From Microbacterium murale (GTDB taxonomy: Bacteria; Actinomycetota; Actinomycetes; Actinomycetales; Microbacteriaceae): a stretch of 64,000 bases of DNA. Positions 51,204-59,743 of the stretch are shown piece after piece. The translations under genes were made by a program, and so were the position numbers. The notes under the pieces were generated by a model that made no database searches, was not told the origin of the DNA, and was given only the letters and a program-made list of their open reading frames with translations. The DNA is taken from contig NZ_BMCM01000001.1 of assembly GCF_014635185.1 (NCBI RefSeq), positions 186,001-250,000 of the forward strand. Direction: 5' to 3'. Numbering within the stretch: position 1 is the first letter of the stretch; the number at the start of each line of letters is the position of its first letter.

Positions 51204-53097
51204 TTACGCGGCGCAGGCTCTCGAGCCGTACGGCTGCCTGCACTCGGAAGCGGAACTCGGAGTCGTCCCACTCGCCTTGGAGGAGTGCGTGAACGCGTTG
51301 CAGACGCTGCTGCACGGTGTTCTTGTGGATGTGCATCTTCTCTGCGACCGCCTGGCGACTCTCCCCGCTGTCGAAGAAGCATGCCAACGTCTCGAACAGG
51401 GCCGTACCTCGCCGCTCGTCCCAGGAGAGGACCGCCCCGAGCAGGTCGCCCACGAACCGTGTCGCCGACTCCGGGTCCGCGGCCGCGAGCGAGTGATACG
51501 GCGCGAACAGATCGGATGACACGGTGGTGGCCTCGATCCCCAGCGCGGGAAGGAAGCCGAGGTCGGCCGTTGCACGCTCCACTGCGCCGGCGAGACCGGC
51601 GGTCCCCGTGACAGGGCTGCGCGCCACCGCGGTCAACGCCTGCTCGCGCAGCCGGTCCGCCAGGATCCGTCGCACGCGCTCGCTCTGAGCCACGGCATCG
51701 CCGGTCGTCCAGGCGATGATCAGACGATGATCGCGATGTGCGACGAAGCCATCCTCTGCGACGGCTGCGGCGGCCATCGACGCGGCATCCGCCACGTCAC
51801 GATCTCGCAGATCGATCACCGCGCAGCCGATGATCGGTGCCGAGAACTCCACGCCGTCATCGCTCGCCGAGTCGGAATCGCCATCGTCGATCACCTTCAG
51901 CAGCCAACGCGCGCGGCGCTCTGCGCGAAGCGCGCTCGCCGCCTCGCGCTTGAATGAGACCAGGGCCGCCACATGACCTGCGCGCTCGAGTGTGCGCTGG
52001 TCGACATCATCGATGTCGCCGCTGCCCTTCGAGCCGCTCCCCTCCGCGATGATCGCGCCGACGATGCGGTCGGCACCGAGGATGGCGACGAGAATCCAAT
52101 GCGATCCACGTGCCTCGAACGATTCGGCGTGGCCGCTCGCCTGGCTGGCCTCCATCGCATCGCGTATGGCCCGACGGGGCGGTAGCGTCCCGTCTCGATG
52201 CAGCGCACGGCCATCCTCGTCGAGCGCCCAGACTTTGCGTTCCAGACGGCGCGCGACGGTGGAGACGAGATCGACGACCGTGGCGCCGGACATCACCGCC
52301 GAGGTCAGTTCTTCGTGGATGCCGCTCGCACGCTCGGTCGCCGCGAGATGCCGCTCCAGCTCGCGATACGCCTCCTCGGCGCGCGCTGTCGCGGCGGCCC
52401 GTTCGGCGAGAGCTCGCGCCGTGTGGAGGACGGCGGCCGCGTGGTCGGCGAACGCGGAGAGGAGAAGAATCTCTTCCGGCGTGTATTCGTAGCCGAAGCG
52501 GTTGCACGCGAAGAGCGCACCGAGCACCTCATCGCCGACGGCGAGGGGCACTCCGAGGAAGGAGACCAAGCCTTCCGCCTCGACCGCTGCGTCGATACGG
52601 GGGTCGTGCGGTGTCTCGCTCATCTGCTGATAGCGCGCGACCCACGCTGGTTCTCGCGTGCTCGCCACCTTGCTGGCGAGCCCGAAGCCCGCGGGGACCA
52701 GCAGGTCGCGGAACTCCGGAGTCACGGTGCCCGCCGAGTGGCGCACGCGGAGATCGCCCGCGTCATTCTCGACCTCGGAGAGGTAGGTGACGTCGGTTCC
52801 CATGAGCTCGTGGGCTCGTTCGACGAGACGCTTCAGGACGTCGTCGACGTCTTGAAGGCGCACGAGTTCGCGTGCGGTGGAGAAGAGCGCCTCGACTTCG
52901 GCCGCCCGGCGGCGCAGACGCGCGTTGAGCAGCTGGGACTCCCGCACGGAGGCGATGACTTCGCCAGCATCCGAGGCGCTCATGCCCGATCGTTCGAGAA
53001 TCCCTCCCACGCCGGCATCCGACTGCCCTGGTTCGGCGCGCGAAGCGGCGAGCACCTCACGAGCGAGCTCGGAGGCGGTGAGCTCCGAGCCAGCCAT
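51169..53097 (-). CDS. GAF domain PucR/CdaR-type transcriptional regulator, copy B
   Basis: A 642-residue paralogue of the regulator at 30794. A helical N-part with LRRRAAEVEALFSTARELV leads to the GAF domain (about 90-235), DVTYLSEVENDAGDLRVRH and GLVSFLGVPLAVGDEVLGALFACNR. The C-terminal helix-turn-helix is ESRQAVAEKMHIHKNTVQQRLQRV. It lies 35 nt after the enoyl-CoA hydratase stop on the same strand, so it is probably the last gene of the transporter-CoA-transferase-hydratase unit and its regulator. Its 3' end overlaps the aldehyde dehydrogenase gene by 35 bp on the opposite strand. Confidence 0.87.
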   Translation of the reverse strand: MAGSELTASELAREVLAASRAEPGQSDAGVGGILERSGMSASDAGEVIASVRESQLLNARLRRRAAEVEALFSTARELVRLQDVDDVLKRLVERAHELMGTDVTYLSEVENDAGDLRVRHSAGTVTPEFRDLLVPAGFGLASKVASTREPAWVARYQQMSETPHDPRIDAAVEAEGLVSFLGVPLAVGDEVLGALFACNRFGYEYTPEEILLLSAFADHAAAVLHTARALAERAAATARAEEAYRELERHLAATERASGIHEELTSAVMSGATVVDLVSTVARRLERKVWALDEDGRALHRDGTLPPRRAIRDAMEASQASGHAESFEARGSHWILVAILGADRIVGAIIAEGSGSKGSGDIDDVDQRTLERAGHVAALVSFKREAASALRAERRARWLLKVIDDGDSDSASDDGVEFSAPIIGCAVIDLRDRDVADAASMAAAAVAEDGFVAHRDHRLIIAWTTGDAVAQSERVRRILADRLREQALTAVARSPVTGTAGLAGAVERATADLGFLPALGIEATTVSSDLFAPYHSLAAADPESATRFVGDLLGAVLSWDERRGTALFETLACFFDSGESRQAVAEKMHIHKNTVQQRLQRVHALLQGEWDDSEFRFRVQAAVRLESLRRVIRDARTPSSSG

Positions 53098-53132
53098 ATG
53101 ACCCTCCGTCTGGATTCGAACGCGCGATCCGC

Positions 53133-53918
53133 TCAGTCTATGAGCTTGTGAGAGGGGAATACCGGTGCCCGGCGCTCGCCGAAAGCCGCCAACCCCTCCC
53201 GCGCATCATCGCTGGTGAAGGCTGCCTGTCCGAGCTGCGCCTCGAGGCGGAACGCATCCTCGAGCGGCAGGTCGGAGAGAGCGCGCACGGCGCTCTTGAT
53301 CGTGGCGACGGCGGTGCGGCTCTTCGACAGCAACTCGTCCGCGATCCCGTGCGCGGCATCCAGCAGGTCAGCCGCCGGCACGATGCGATTCAGGATGCCG
53401 TAGCGCAGGGCGGTCTCCGCGTCGATCCGGTCGCCCCGGAGCATGAGATCCATTGCGAACGCGTAGGGGATCTGTCGGACGAGCCGGGCGAGCGTTCCGC
53501 CCGCCGGCACCACCCCGACACCGGTCTCGGGAAACGCGAAGCTCGCCTCCTCCGTGGCGAGCCGAATGTCGGTCGACAGCAGGATCTCGAAGCCGCCGCC
53601 CAGGCACAGTCCGTTCACCGCGGCGATGACCGGTTTGTCCAGCTGCGTGTGCTTCTGATGCGCAGCATCCCATTCGCTGATGTCGAAGCGTCCCTCTGTG
53701 AGAGCCGGGATCGACTCGCCGAGATCGGCGCCGACGCAGAACGCACGGGGCCCTGCGCCGGTGAGGATCGCCACGCCGATGCGAGGATCGTCCCTAACCT
53801 CGGCGAATGCCTCTCCCAGCTGCTCGTACATGGCGAGAGTGAGCGAATTGAGCTTGTCCGGGCGGTCGATCGTGATCACCGCAGTCGCGCCGGAACGATC
53901 CAGCCGAACCCGCCCCAT
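53133..53918 (-). CDS. Enoyl-CoA hydratase/isomerase (crotonase family)
   Basis: A 261-residue crotonase. The oxyanion-hole parts are AFCVGADLGES and LCLGGGFEILLSTDI; the two catalytic glutamates of true hydratases are in place, E111 (GGGFE) and E131 (FPETGVG). It would add water to, or remove it from, an enoyl-CoA. It starts as TGATG with the CoA-transferase. In carnitine metabolism a CaiB-like transferase is paired with the crotonase CaiD; the same pairing here suggests activation of a carboxylic acid followed by hydration. Substrate unknown. Confidence 0.87.
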   Translation of the reverse strand: MGRVRLDRSGATAVITIDRPDKLNSLTLAMYEQLGEAFAEVRDDPRIGVAILTGAGPRAFCVGADLGESIPALTEGRFDISEWDAAHQKHTQLDKPVIAAVNGLCLGGGFEILLSTDIRLATEEASFAFPETGVGVVPAGGTLARLVRQIPYAFAMDLMLRGDRIDAETALRYGILNRIVPAADLLDAAHGIADELLSKSRTAVATIKSAVRALSDLPLEDAFRLEAQLGQAAFTSDDAREGLAAFGERRAPVFPSHKLID

Positions 53919-55183
53919 CAGATCGTCCCCGCGTCGCGCAGCGCATCGATCTCGTCGCTCTCGAAGCCGAGCAGATCACGCAGGATCTCGGCGGTGTGGG
54001 CGCCCTTGTCCGGAGCCCTGCCGCTGGTGCGCGCAGGAGTGACATCGAGCTTGACCGGTGACCCGAACGTCCGCAATGATCCGTATCCCGGATACGTGGT
54101 CTCCACGACCATGTCGCGGGCCGCGATCTGCGGATCCTCGACGACCTCGCCGATGTCCTTCACCGCGCTGAGCGGCACCAGGTCTCCGGCGAGTTCCTCG
54201 AGTTCCTTCTTGGTGCGGCCCTGGAACCATCGCTCCACCATCGGCTTGACCCGTTCGCGGTAGACGACCGCGTCGAAGCGGTCTGCCATCGCATGCAGGT
54301 CGGGGTTGCCCGCATGGTCCTCGGCGTCGCCGAAGATCTCGCAGGAGATCTTCCAGAACTTGTCGGTGTAGCCGCCGAAGAAGACGAAACCGTCCTTGCA
54401 GGGGAACAGCTCGTACGGGCGGACGAAGGGGTGCGCGTTGCCGAGCGGCTTCGGGATCGTTCCCTCCGTCGTGTACGCGACGACCGCGTTCTCGGTGAGA
54501 GTCAGCACGGAATCCTGCTGCGAGATGTCGACGAGCTGTCCCTTCCCGGTCGACTCGGCGTGACGCAGCGCGGCGAGAACGCCGATGACGCCGTACAGGC
54601 TCGCCGCAAGGTCGCCGATGATCGTCCCCACCCGCGTCGGCGGGCCGTCGGCCGCGCCGTTCATCGACCACAGCCCTCCGGTGGCCTGCGCGCTGTTGTC
54701 GTACGCAGGCCGCTTGCGGTACGGCCCGGACTGTCCGTACCCGCTGAGTGCGGCGTAGACCAGTCGCGGGTTGACCTCCCGCAGTCGCGAGTAGCCGATG
54801 CCGAGCTTGTCCATGGTGCCCGGACGGAAGTTCTCCACCAGCACGTCCGCACTGGCGACGAGCCGCTCCAGGAGCGCAGCGCCCTCCGGGTGTTTGAGGT
54901 TCGCGGTGAACCCGAGCTTGTTGCGGTTGTACTGTGCGAAGAAGCCGCTCATCGGCTCATCGCCCTCGCGGTCGAGCATCGGCGGGAACGTGCGGGTGTA
55001 GTCCGGGTCATCCGGATGCTCCACCTTGATCACTGTCGCGCCGAGATCCGCGAGGATCATGGAGCAGTACGGCCCTGCGACGACGCGGGTCACATCGACC
55101 ACGACGACGCCGGCGAGGGAGCCTGGAGTCGCGTCGAAGTTCCCCAGAGCGGCCAGGGTGTCGCGGATCTCATCGGTGATCAT
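53918..55183 (-). CDS. Family III CoA-transferase with the crotonase
   Basis: A 421-residue CaiB/BaiF CoA-transferase, with VVDVTRVVAGPYCSMILADLG, then NRNKLGFTANL, VENFRPGTMDKLGIGYS, YAALSGYGQSG and RVGTIIGDLAASLYGV. Along its length it aligns closely with the enzyme at 26157, including SGYGQ, AYDNSAQATGGLWSMNG / AFDNTAQAAGGLWSMSG and the C-terminal VPL-x-A segment. It overlaps the transporter stop region by ATGA upstream and the hydratase by TGATG downstream. It probably activates the acid imported by the adjacent MHS transporter. Confidence 0.88.
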   Translation of the reverse strand: MITDEIRDTLAALGNFDATPGSLAGVVVVDVTRVVAGPYCSMILADLGATVIKVEHPDDPDYTRTFPPMLDREGDEPMSGFFAQYNRNKLGFTANLKHPEGAALLERLVASADVLVENFRPGTMDKLGIGYSRLREVNPRLVYAALSGYGQSGPYRKRPAYDNSAQATGGLWSMNGAADGPPTRVGTIIGDLAASLYGVIGVLAALRHAESTGKGQLVDISQQDSVLTLTENAVVAYTTEGTIPKPLGNAHPFVRPYELFPCKDGFVFFGGYTDKFWKISCEIFGDAEDHAGNPDLHAMADRFDAVVYRERVKPMVERWFQGRTKKELEELAGDLVPLSAVKDIGEVVEDPQIAARDMVVETTYPGYGSLRTFGSPVKLDVTPARTSGRAPDKGAHTAEILRDLLGFESDEIDALRDAGTI

Positions 55184-56562
55184 CGTGCGTTCTCCTCGAT
55201 CTCGGCGGCGGCGGATTCGGCGGTGGTGGATTCAGCGGTGGTGGTCTCGATGCCGGCCGAACGCTCGGAACGGCGCTGCAGCCGGTGCAGCAGGGTGGAT
55301 GCCGCGAGCGTGATGAGTCCCGCCACGACGATGTACACGGCGATCGACCACGATCCGCCAGTCGATGCGAGGAGCTCGAGATAGATGACGGGGACGAACG
55401 CGGAACCGACGATCGTGCCGATCCCGAGCGCGAGGGACATGCCGGTGTAACGGATTCGCACCTCGAAGGCCTGGGCGTAGAGGACGCCCAGCGTTCCATA
55501 GGTCGCGCAGAAGCCGACAGTCGTCGCGATGTAGGCCACGTATGCGGCGACAAGGCTGCCGGTGTCGATGAGCCAGAACGCCGGGAAGGCCACCACGATC
55601 GACAGGACCGTCCCGATGGCGAAGACACGCCACACGCCGAACCGGTCTGCGAGCCAGCCGGCGAGGGGAAGCCCCGCCAGCGCGAGCACCGAGCAGACTG
55701 TGGCGATGACCAGCATGTCCGAACGTCCGTGGCCGATGAACTCGGTGCCGTACGTGAGGCTGAACGTGAACAGCATGTAGAACACGGCCCCGATGACGGC
55801 GAAGCTCAACGCGGCGAGCAGCACCTGAGCGGTGTGCGTCTTGAGGGTGTCCCAGAGCGGAACGCGCGCCTCTTGACCTGCGCGGCGCATCGCCTCGAAC
55901 TCCGGCGTCTCCGCGATGCGCAGTCGGATGAACAGCCCGATCAGCACGAGGACAGCGCTGACGAGGAAGGGGATGCGCCAGCCCCAGGCCTGGAAGGCAT
56001 CGCCGGGGAGTGCGACGAGCGGCAGGAAGATGAGGGTCGAGAGCGTCAGGCCGAGTGCGAGTCCGACCTGCGGGAAGCTGCCCAGGAATGCTCGACGCCC
56101 GGGTTTCGCGTGCTCGACGACCAGAAGCACTGCTCCACCCCATTCGCCGCCGAGGGCGAAGCCCTGGATGAACCGGAGGAGCATGAGGATCACCGGCGCC
56201 GCAACGCCGATCGTCTCGTACGTCGGCAGCAGGCCGATGACGAACGTCGCCGCTCCCATGGTGACGAGGGAGACGACCAGCACCTTCTTGCGGCCGATCC
56301 GATCCCCGAAGTGGCCGAAGACGATCGACCCGAGTGGGCGACCGAAGTAGCCGACGGCGATGCCGCCGAACGCGAGGATCGTGCCGACCAGCGGATCGAA
56401 GTCAGGGAAGAACAGCGCATTCAGGATCAGCGCGGCCGCGGTCGAGTAAGCGAAGAAATCGAACCACTCCACCGTCGTACCCACGACGCTCGAGGCGACG
56501 ATCGTCCGAATCTGCGACGGGGGCGCCACGTGTTCGTCCGCGGGCGTCTCTACCGTGCTCAT
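55180..56562 (-). CDS. MFS transporter, metabolite:H+ symporter (MHS) family
   Basis: A 460-residue, 12-helix transporter. It begins after a short tail with VVGTTVEWFDFFAYSTAAAL, the MHS hallmark in helix 1. The loop 2-3 motif is FGHFGDRIGRKKVLV, and FIQGFALGGEWGGAVLLVVEH is helix 4 of the family. MHS proteins import carboxylates, betaines or aromatic acids with protons (ShiA, ProP, KgtP). The C-tail is rich in Thr, Glu and Ala repeats. ATG 56562 follows GGAG; an upstream in-frame ATG would add 79 doubtful residues. It heads the operon 51169-56562. Confidence 0.88.
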   Translation of the reverse strand: MSTVETPADEHVAPPSQIRTIVASSVVGTTVEWFDFFAYSTAAALILNALFFPDFDPLVGTILAFGGIAVGYFGRPLGSIVFGHFGDRIGRKKVLVVSLVTMGAATFVIGLLPTYETIGVAAPVILMLLRFIQGFALGGEWGGAVLLVVEHAKPGRRAFLGSFPQVGLALGLTLSTLIFLPLVALPGDAFQAWGWRIPFLVSAVLVLIGLFIRLRIAETPEFEAMRRAGQEARVPLWDTLKTHTAQVLLAALSFAVIGAVFYMLFTFSLTYGTEFIGHGRSDMLVIATVCSVLALAGLPLAGWLADRFGVWRVFAIGTVLSIVVAFPAFWLIDTGSLVAAYVAYIATTVGFCATYGTLGVLYAQAFEVRIRYTGMSLALGIGTIVGSAFVPVIYLELLASTGGSWSIAVYIVVAGLITLAASTLLHRLQRRSERSAGIETTTAESTTAESAAAEIEENAR

Positions 56563-56850
56563 CTCGCTCCATCCCGCGACCGTCACCGGTGAAGATCGCT
56601 CCTCAGCGATCGTGGCATCGACCGCATCCGGCGCATATGGTCGCTTCGCCATATTCATGCAGCCCGAAGTAGCGGTCTCGCACATGTCCAACGCCTTCTG
56701 CGGGAGGCGCAGTTCTACCCGCCGCGTTCGTCCGAGCGGGGAGATCGCCGACGGCGAGCGAATGTTGCGGTGTGTGTCGGCTCTTGTTGGCCGATGCACG
56801 ACGGCGACCTACCGTATGGAAGAAGACATCCGCCGACCGAGGAGATCATC
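56563..56850. promoter_or_regulatory. Divergent space of 288 bp with a palindrome
   Basis: This space holds promoters for the MHS operon (minus) and the small unknown gene (plus). TCGGC-N8-GCCGA at 56777-56794 is the clearest inverted repeat and may be the site for the GAF-PucR regulator of the operon. I see no RNA gene. Parts of the space are open on the minus strand as a possible N-terminal extension of the transporter, but without a typical sequence. Confidence 0.35.
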
Positions 56851-57198
56851 GTGTCCACCCCGCTGCACCGCCTTTCACCCCTCGAGGTGACGGAGCGTGC
56901 GGCGTGCATGTGCGACCACGGCGACGTCTGCTCCTCGTTCGCACCAGGACACGCCCTGCATCTGATTCAGGCGCGCCTCGCGTCGGCGACGCCGAGCGAC
57001 TGGGTCGACGGGATCGTCGAGCAGGCGGATGCCGTCACCGGCGAGCTGCGTGTGCGCAGTCTCGACGGCGATCAGCACTCGCTCTGGAATGCGTCCGGTG
57101 CCGCGCTCGAGGCGCCGGAGGGCACGCCGGTGGCTCTGCACTCGCGATACAACGTGCTCGCCGTCGGTCGCGTGCAGTTCAACGTCGCCGCGGTCTGA
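56851..57198 (+). CDS. Small protein of unknown function
   Basis: A 115-residue protein from GTG 56851, with GGAG 8 nt upstream. The first 45 residues contain a Cys/His group, ERAACMCDHGDVCSSF, that could bind metal; the second half is beta-rich (ITGELRVRSLDGDQHSLWN, then TPVALHSRYNVLAVGRVQFNVA). I do not recognise the family. It is convergent with the copper-storage gene (15 nt between stops), and the Cys/His cluster makes a metal-related role possible, no more. Confidence 0.7.
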   Translation: MSTPLHRLSPLEVTERAACMCDHGDVCSSFAPGHALHLIQARLASATPSDWVDGIVEQADAVTGELRVRSLDGDQHSLWNASGAALEAPEGTPVALHSRYNVLAVGRVQFNVAAV

Positions 57199-57213
57199 GC
57201 GGCAGGACTGCGC

Positions 57214-57615
57214 TCAGGCGGTCGCCATCATCATGTTCTTCATGTCCATGCAGGCGTCCATGCATGCCTTGCAGGACTGTGCGCACATCTTGCAGACCTC
57301 GCTGTGAGCGGCGTGCTCCATGCACTCTTCCATGCACATCTGACACATCGCGATGCAGGCGTCGAGCATCGCCATCATGACTGCGGGCGTCATGCCCTGC
57401 ATCCGCATCATCGAACGCATCATGGTGTTGCACATATCTGCGCAGTTCATGCATGCCGGCGCGCAGTCCATCATCTGCATGGAACAGACCGTGCACGCCT
57501 GCTCACAGGCCGCGCACGCATCCATGCACGCCTGCATGACCGCCATGTCCATCGCTTCCATGCCCGGCATCGCCTTCACATCCGCCGACATGGCACCCAT
57601 CATCATCGAATCCAT
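57214..57615 (-). CDS. Four-helix-bundle copper-storage protein (Csp3-like)
   Basis: A 133-residue, extremely Cys- and Met-rich protein with 18 cysteines, most in CxxxC and CxxC pairs (for example CMDACAACEQAC, CNTMM, CQMCMEEC, CKMCAQSC, CKACMDAC). The cysteines line the core of a four-helix bundle that stores Cu(I); cytosolic Csp3 of Methylosinus also carries 18. There is no signal peptide, so it acts in the cytoplasm. His residues H101 and H104 region may gate entry. Many methionines give an unusual codon run of ATG. It is divergent from a drug-efflux gene and separated by a 147-bp space with inverted repeats. Confidence 0.9.
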   Translation of the reverse strand: MDSMMMGAMSADVKAMPGMEAMDMAVMQACMDACAACEQACTVCSMQMMDCAPACMNCADMCNTMMRSMMRMQGMTPAVMMAMLDACIAMCQMCMEECMEHAAHSEVCKMCAQSCKACMDACMDMKNMMMATA

Positions 57616-57628
57616 CGCACACCGCTTT

Positions 57629-57675
57629 CGTCAGGGCTTTCGCCTTCGAGAAGCGGGCAGGAGACCCGCCTGACG
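57629..57675. promoter_or_regulatory. Nested inverted repeats upstream of the copper-storage gene
   Basis: CGTCAGG (57629-57635) pairs with CCTGACG (57669-57675) and, within it, GCGGG-N7-CCCGC lies at 57653-57669. The structure sits 14-60 nt upstream of the copper-storage start. It may be a metal-regulator site (CsoR-type operators are GC-rich palindromes) or an mRNA hairpin. Weak evidence. Confidence 0.35.
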
Positions 57676-57749
57676 CCAGCGTAATGCCGTTGCGCGCGGG
57701 CGTCGATGGCGATCTTGCGCGGTCGCGTCCCGCCCCGGCCACCAGGGCG

Positions 57750-57762
57750 TAGTCTCATCACC
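57750..57762 (+). promoter_or_regulatory. Probable leaderless -10 box of the first MFS efflux gene
   Basis: TAGTCT at 57750-57755 is followed by 7 nt and GTG 57763, with no ribosome site. No clear -35 is seen. This spacing supports GTG 57763 over the ATG at 57706. Confidence 0.4.
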
Positions 57763-59148
57763 GTGCCGGCATTCTCCTCGCTCCAGCGGCTCGTCATCAG
57801 CATCGCCGTCCTCGCATCGTTCGTGACGTTCCTCGACGGAACGGTCGTCACCGTCGCGCTGCCCGCGATCAGGGACGAACTCGGCGGCGGCATCACGACC
57901 CAGCAGTGGGTGGTCGACGCCTATCTCATCACGCTCAGTGCTCTCATCCTGCTGGCCGGATCCCTGTCCGACGCGTACGGCCGCGTGCGCATCATGCGCA
58001 TCGGCCTCATCGCGTTCGGCATCGCATCCGTCGCAGTGGCAGCGGCGCCGGAGCCGCTCACGCTCATCATCGCCCGTGCCCTCCAGGGTGCCGCAGGCGC
58101 CCTGCTCGTGCCGAGTTCACTCGCCCTCATCATGGCGACCATGCGCGGCGAGCTGCAATCACGGGCCATCGGCGTGTGGACGGCCTTCACCACTGGTGCT
58201 CAGATCGCCGGTCCGCTCCTGGGCGGACTGTTCGTCGACCTGCTGTCGTGGCGGTTCGTCTTCCTCATAAACGTCATCCCGATCGGCATCACGCTCATCC
58301 TGCTCGCTCGCCTGCACCTGCCCGATCAGCCGCGTGGCGCGCGCGTGGACTGGTGGAGCGGGATGCTGTGCGCGGTCGGTCTCGGCGCGGTGGTGTTCGC
58401 CCTCATCGAGCAGCCGAACCTCGGTTGGGGCTCACCCGCGATCTGGATCCCGGGTCTCGTCGGCGTCGCACTGTTCATCGTCTTCCTGCTGCGCCAGCCC
58501 AGCTCGCCCGCACCGCTGATGCCGCTCTCGCTCTTCAACGCCCGCAACTTCGCATGGGGCAACCTCGCCACCCTGTTCATCTACGCCGCGCTCTCCTTGA
58601 ACGGATTCGTCATCGGCGTCTACCTGCAGGAGGGTGCGGGACTTCCCGCGACCGCGGCGGGCCTGGCGAGCCTGCCGATCACGATCCTGATGATCCTGCT
58701 CAGCTCGCAGGCGGGCGCGTGGGCTGGCAAGCTCGGGCCGCGGCTGTTCATGACGGTCGGGCCCTTGCTGATGGCCGCCGGCGCGCTGCTCCTTCTCACC
58801 GTCTCGCTGGAGTTCAGCTACTGGTGGCAGGTGCTCCCGTCGATGATCCTCCTCGGACTCGGACTGTCACTCACTGTCGCACCGCTCACCTCTGCCGTCC
58901 TCGGCGCCATCGACGAAAGCCGTTCGGGCATCGCATCCGCCGTCAACAACGCGATCTCCCGCGTCGCCGGTCTCATCGTCGTCGCCATGCTGTCGACGAT
59001 CGTCGGCGGCACGCTCGACCTCGACGGATTCCACAACGCGGCATGGGTCACCGCGACGCTCATGGCGCTCGGCGGAGTGATCTCGTGGATCGGCATCAGG
59101 CGACCGGTCGCGCAACCCAGCGAACCCGCTGATCAGCCGCACACCTGA
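57763..59148 (+). CDS. DHA2 family MFS drug-efflux transporter
   Basis: A 461-residue, 14-helix transporter of the EmrB/QacA group. Helix 1 contains FVTFLDGTVVTVALPAI, the DHA2 motif D1; the loop 2-3 has GSLSDAYGRVRIM; helix 5 has the antiporter motif C region GPLLGGLFVDLLSWRFVF. It exports hydrophobic compounds for protons. GTG 57763 is chosen on the leaderless promoter. The MarR gene at 59158 is convergent, 9 nt away, and may control it in trans. Confidence 0.88.
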   Translation: MPAFSSLQRLVISIAVLASFVTFLDGTVVTVALPAIRDELGGGITTQQWVVDAYLITLSALILLAGSLSDAYGRVRIMRIGLIAFGIASVAVAAAPEPLTLIIARALQGAAGALLVPSSLALIMATMRGELQSRAIGVWTAFTTGAQIAGPLLGGLFVDLLSWRFVFLINVIPIGITLILLARLHLPDQPRGARVDWWSGMLCAVGLGAVVFALIEQPNLGWGSPAIWIPGLVGVALFIVFLLRQPSSPAPLMPLSLFNARNFAWGNLATLFIYAALSLNGFVIGVYLQEGAGLPATAAGLASLPITILMILLSSQAGAWAGKLGPRLFMTVGPLLMAAGALLLLTVSLEFSYWWQVLPSMILLGLGLSLTVAPLTSAVLGAIDESRSGIASAVNNAISRVAGLIVVAMLSTIVGGTLDLDGFHNAAWVTATLMALGGVISWIGIRRPVAQPSEPADQPHT

Positions 59149-59157
59149 CCCGCCGGA

Positions 59158-59664
59158 TCACCGCCCGAGCGCGCCGAGCAGCTCCACGAAGTGGTCGAGG
59201 TCGGCCGGCGACCAGGTGCGCAGCCGCTCGCCGATGCGTCCCTCATAGCGAGCACGCGCGATCGCGATGCGCTCCTGCGCGAGATCTGTCGCGACCAACA
59301 GGCGTGCACGCCGGTCTTCGGGATCGGGGACGCTCTCGACCAGACCGAGTTCTTCCAGTTGACGCACCTGGCGGCTCACGGCCGACTTGTCGGTCTGCAG
59401 CCTCTCGATGATCGCGCTGGCAGACGTCGCCTTGCCGCTCGCGATCGAGGTCAGCACCTGGTAGCCGAGCGGCTGCAGGTCGGGATGCACGGTGACAGCC
59501 GCCTCGCGCCAGCTCACGCGGATGCGCGCGAAGAGCCGGCCCAACTCATGTTCGACCCTGCTGACCGCCTGGTCGAGTTCGCTGCCTTCGAGCACCCCGT
59601 CGCCGGTCTCAGGATCGGATGCTGCGGCGCCGGGAGCCACGGGTTCGGGAGACGACGCACTCAT
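59158..59664 (-). CDS. MarR family transcriptional regulator, copy A
   Basis: A 168-residue MarR protein with a 30-residue acidic N-tail. The winged helix-turn-helix runs TSIASGKATSASAIIERLQTD, then KSAVSRQVRQLEELGLVESV and the wing PDPEDRRARLLVAT. It is very similar in layout to copy B, including KSxVSRQVRxLExLxLxES. A strong hairpin separates it from copy B upstream. Convergent with the efflux gene at 57763. It may read through from the operon upstream or have its own promoter near 59670. Confidence 0.87.
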   Translation of the reverse strand: MSASSPEPVAPGAAASDPETGDGVLEGSELDQAVSRVEHELGRLFARIRVSWREAAVTVHPDLQPLGYQVLTSIASGKATSASAIIERLQTDKSAVSRQVRQLEELGLVESVPDPEDRRARLLVATDLAQERIAIARARYEGRIGERLRTWSPADLDHFVELLGALGR

Positions 59665-59681
59665 GATCGCCAGTGTACGGC

Positions 59682-59730
59682 GAAGCCCCGCCGCAGCACG
59701 CCTCGGGGGCGATGGCTGCGACGGGGCTTC
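59682..59730 (-). terminator. Long perfect hairpin between two MarR genes
   Basis: GAAGCCCCG (59682-59690) and CGGGGCTTC (59722-59730) form a 9-bp stem, extended after one mismatch by CGCAGC/GCTGCG and a further GCC/GGC. It lies 13 nt after the stop of MarR copy B and 17 nt before the start of copy A on the same strand. It lacks a U-run. It should be the terminator of the efflux-MarR operon. Confidence 0.7.
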
Positions 59731-59743
59731 TCCTGCTCGGACA

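Noticed and set aside
57304-57684. His-rich plus-strand frames across the copper-storage gene
   Set aside because: The His/Ala runs are the complement of ATG/TGC-rich codons of the real gene.
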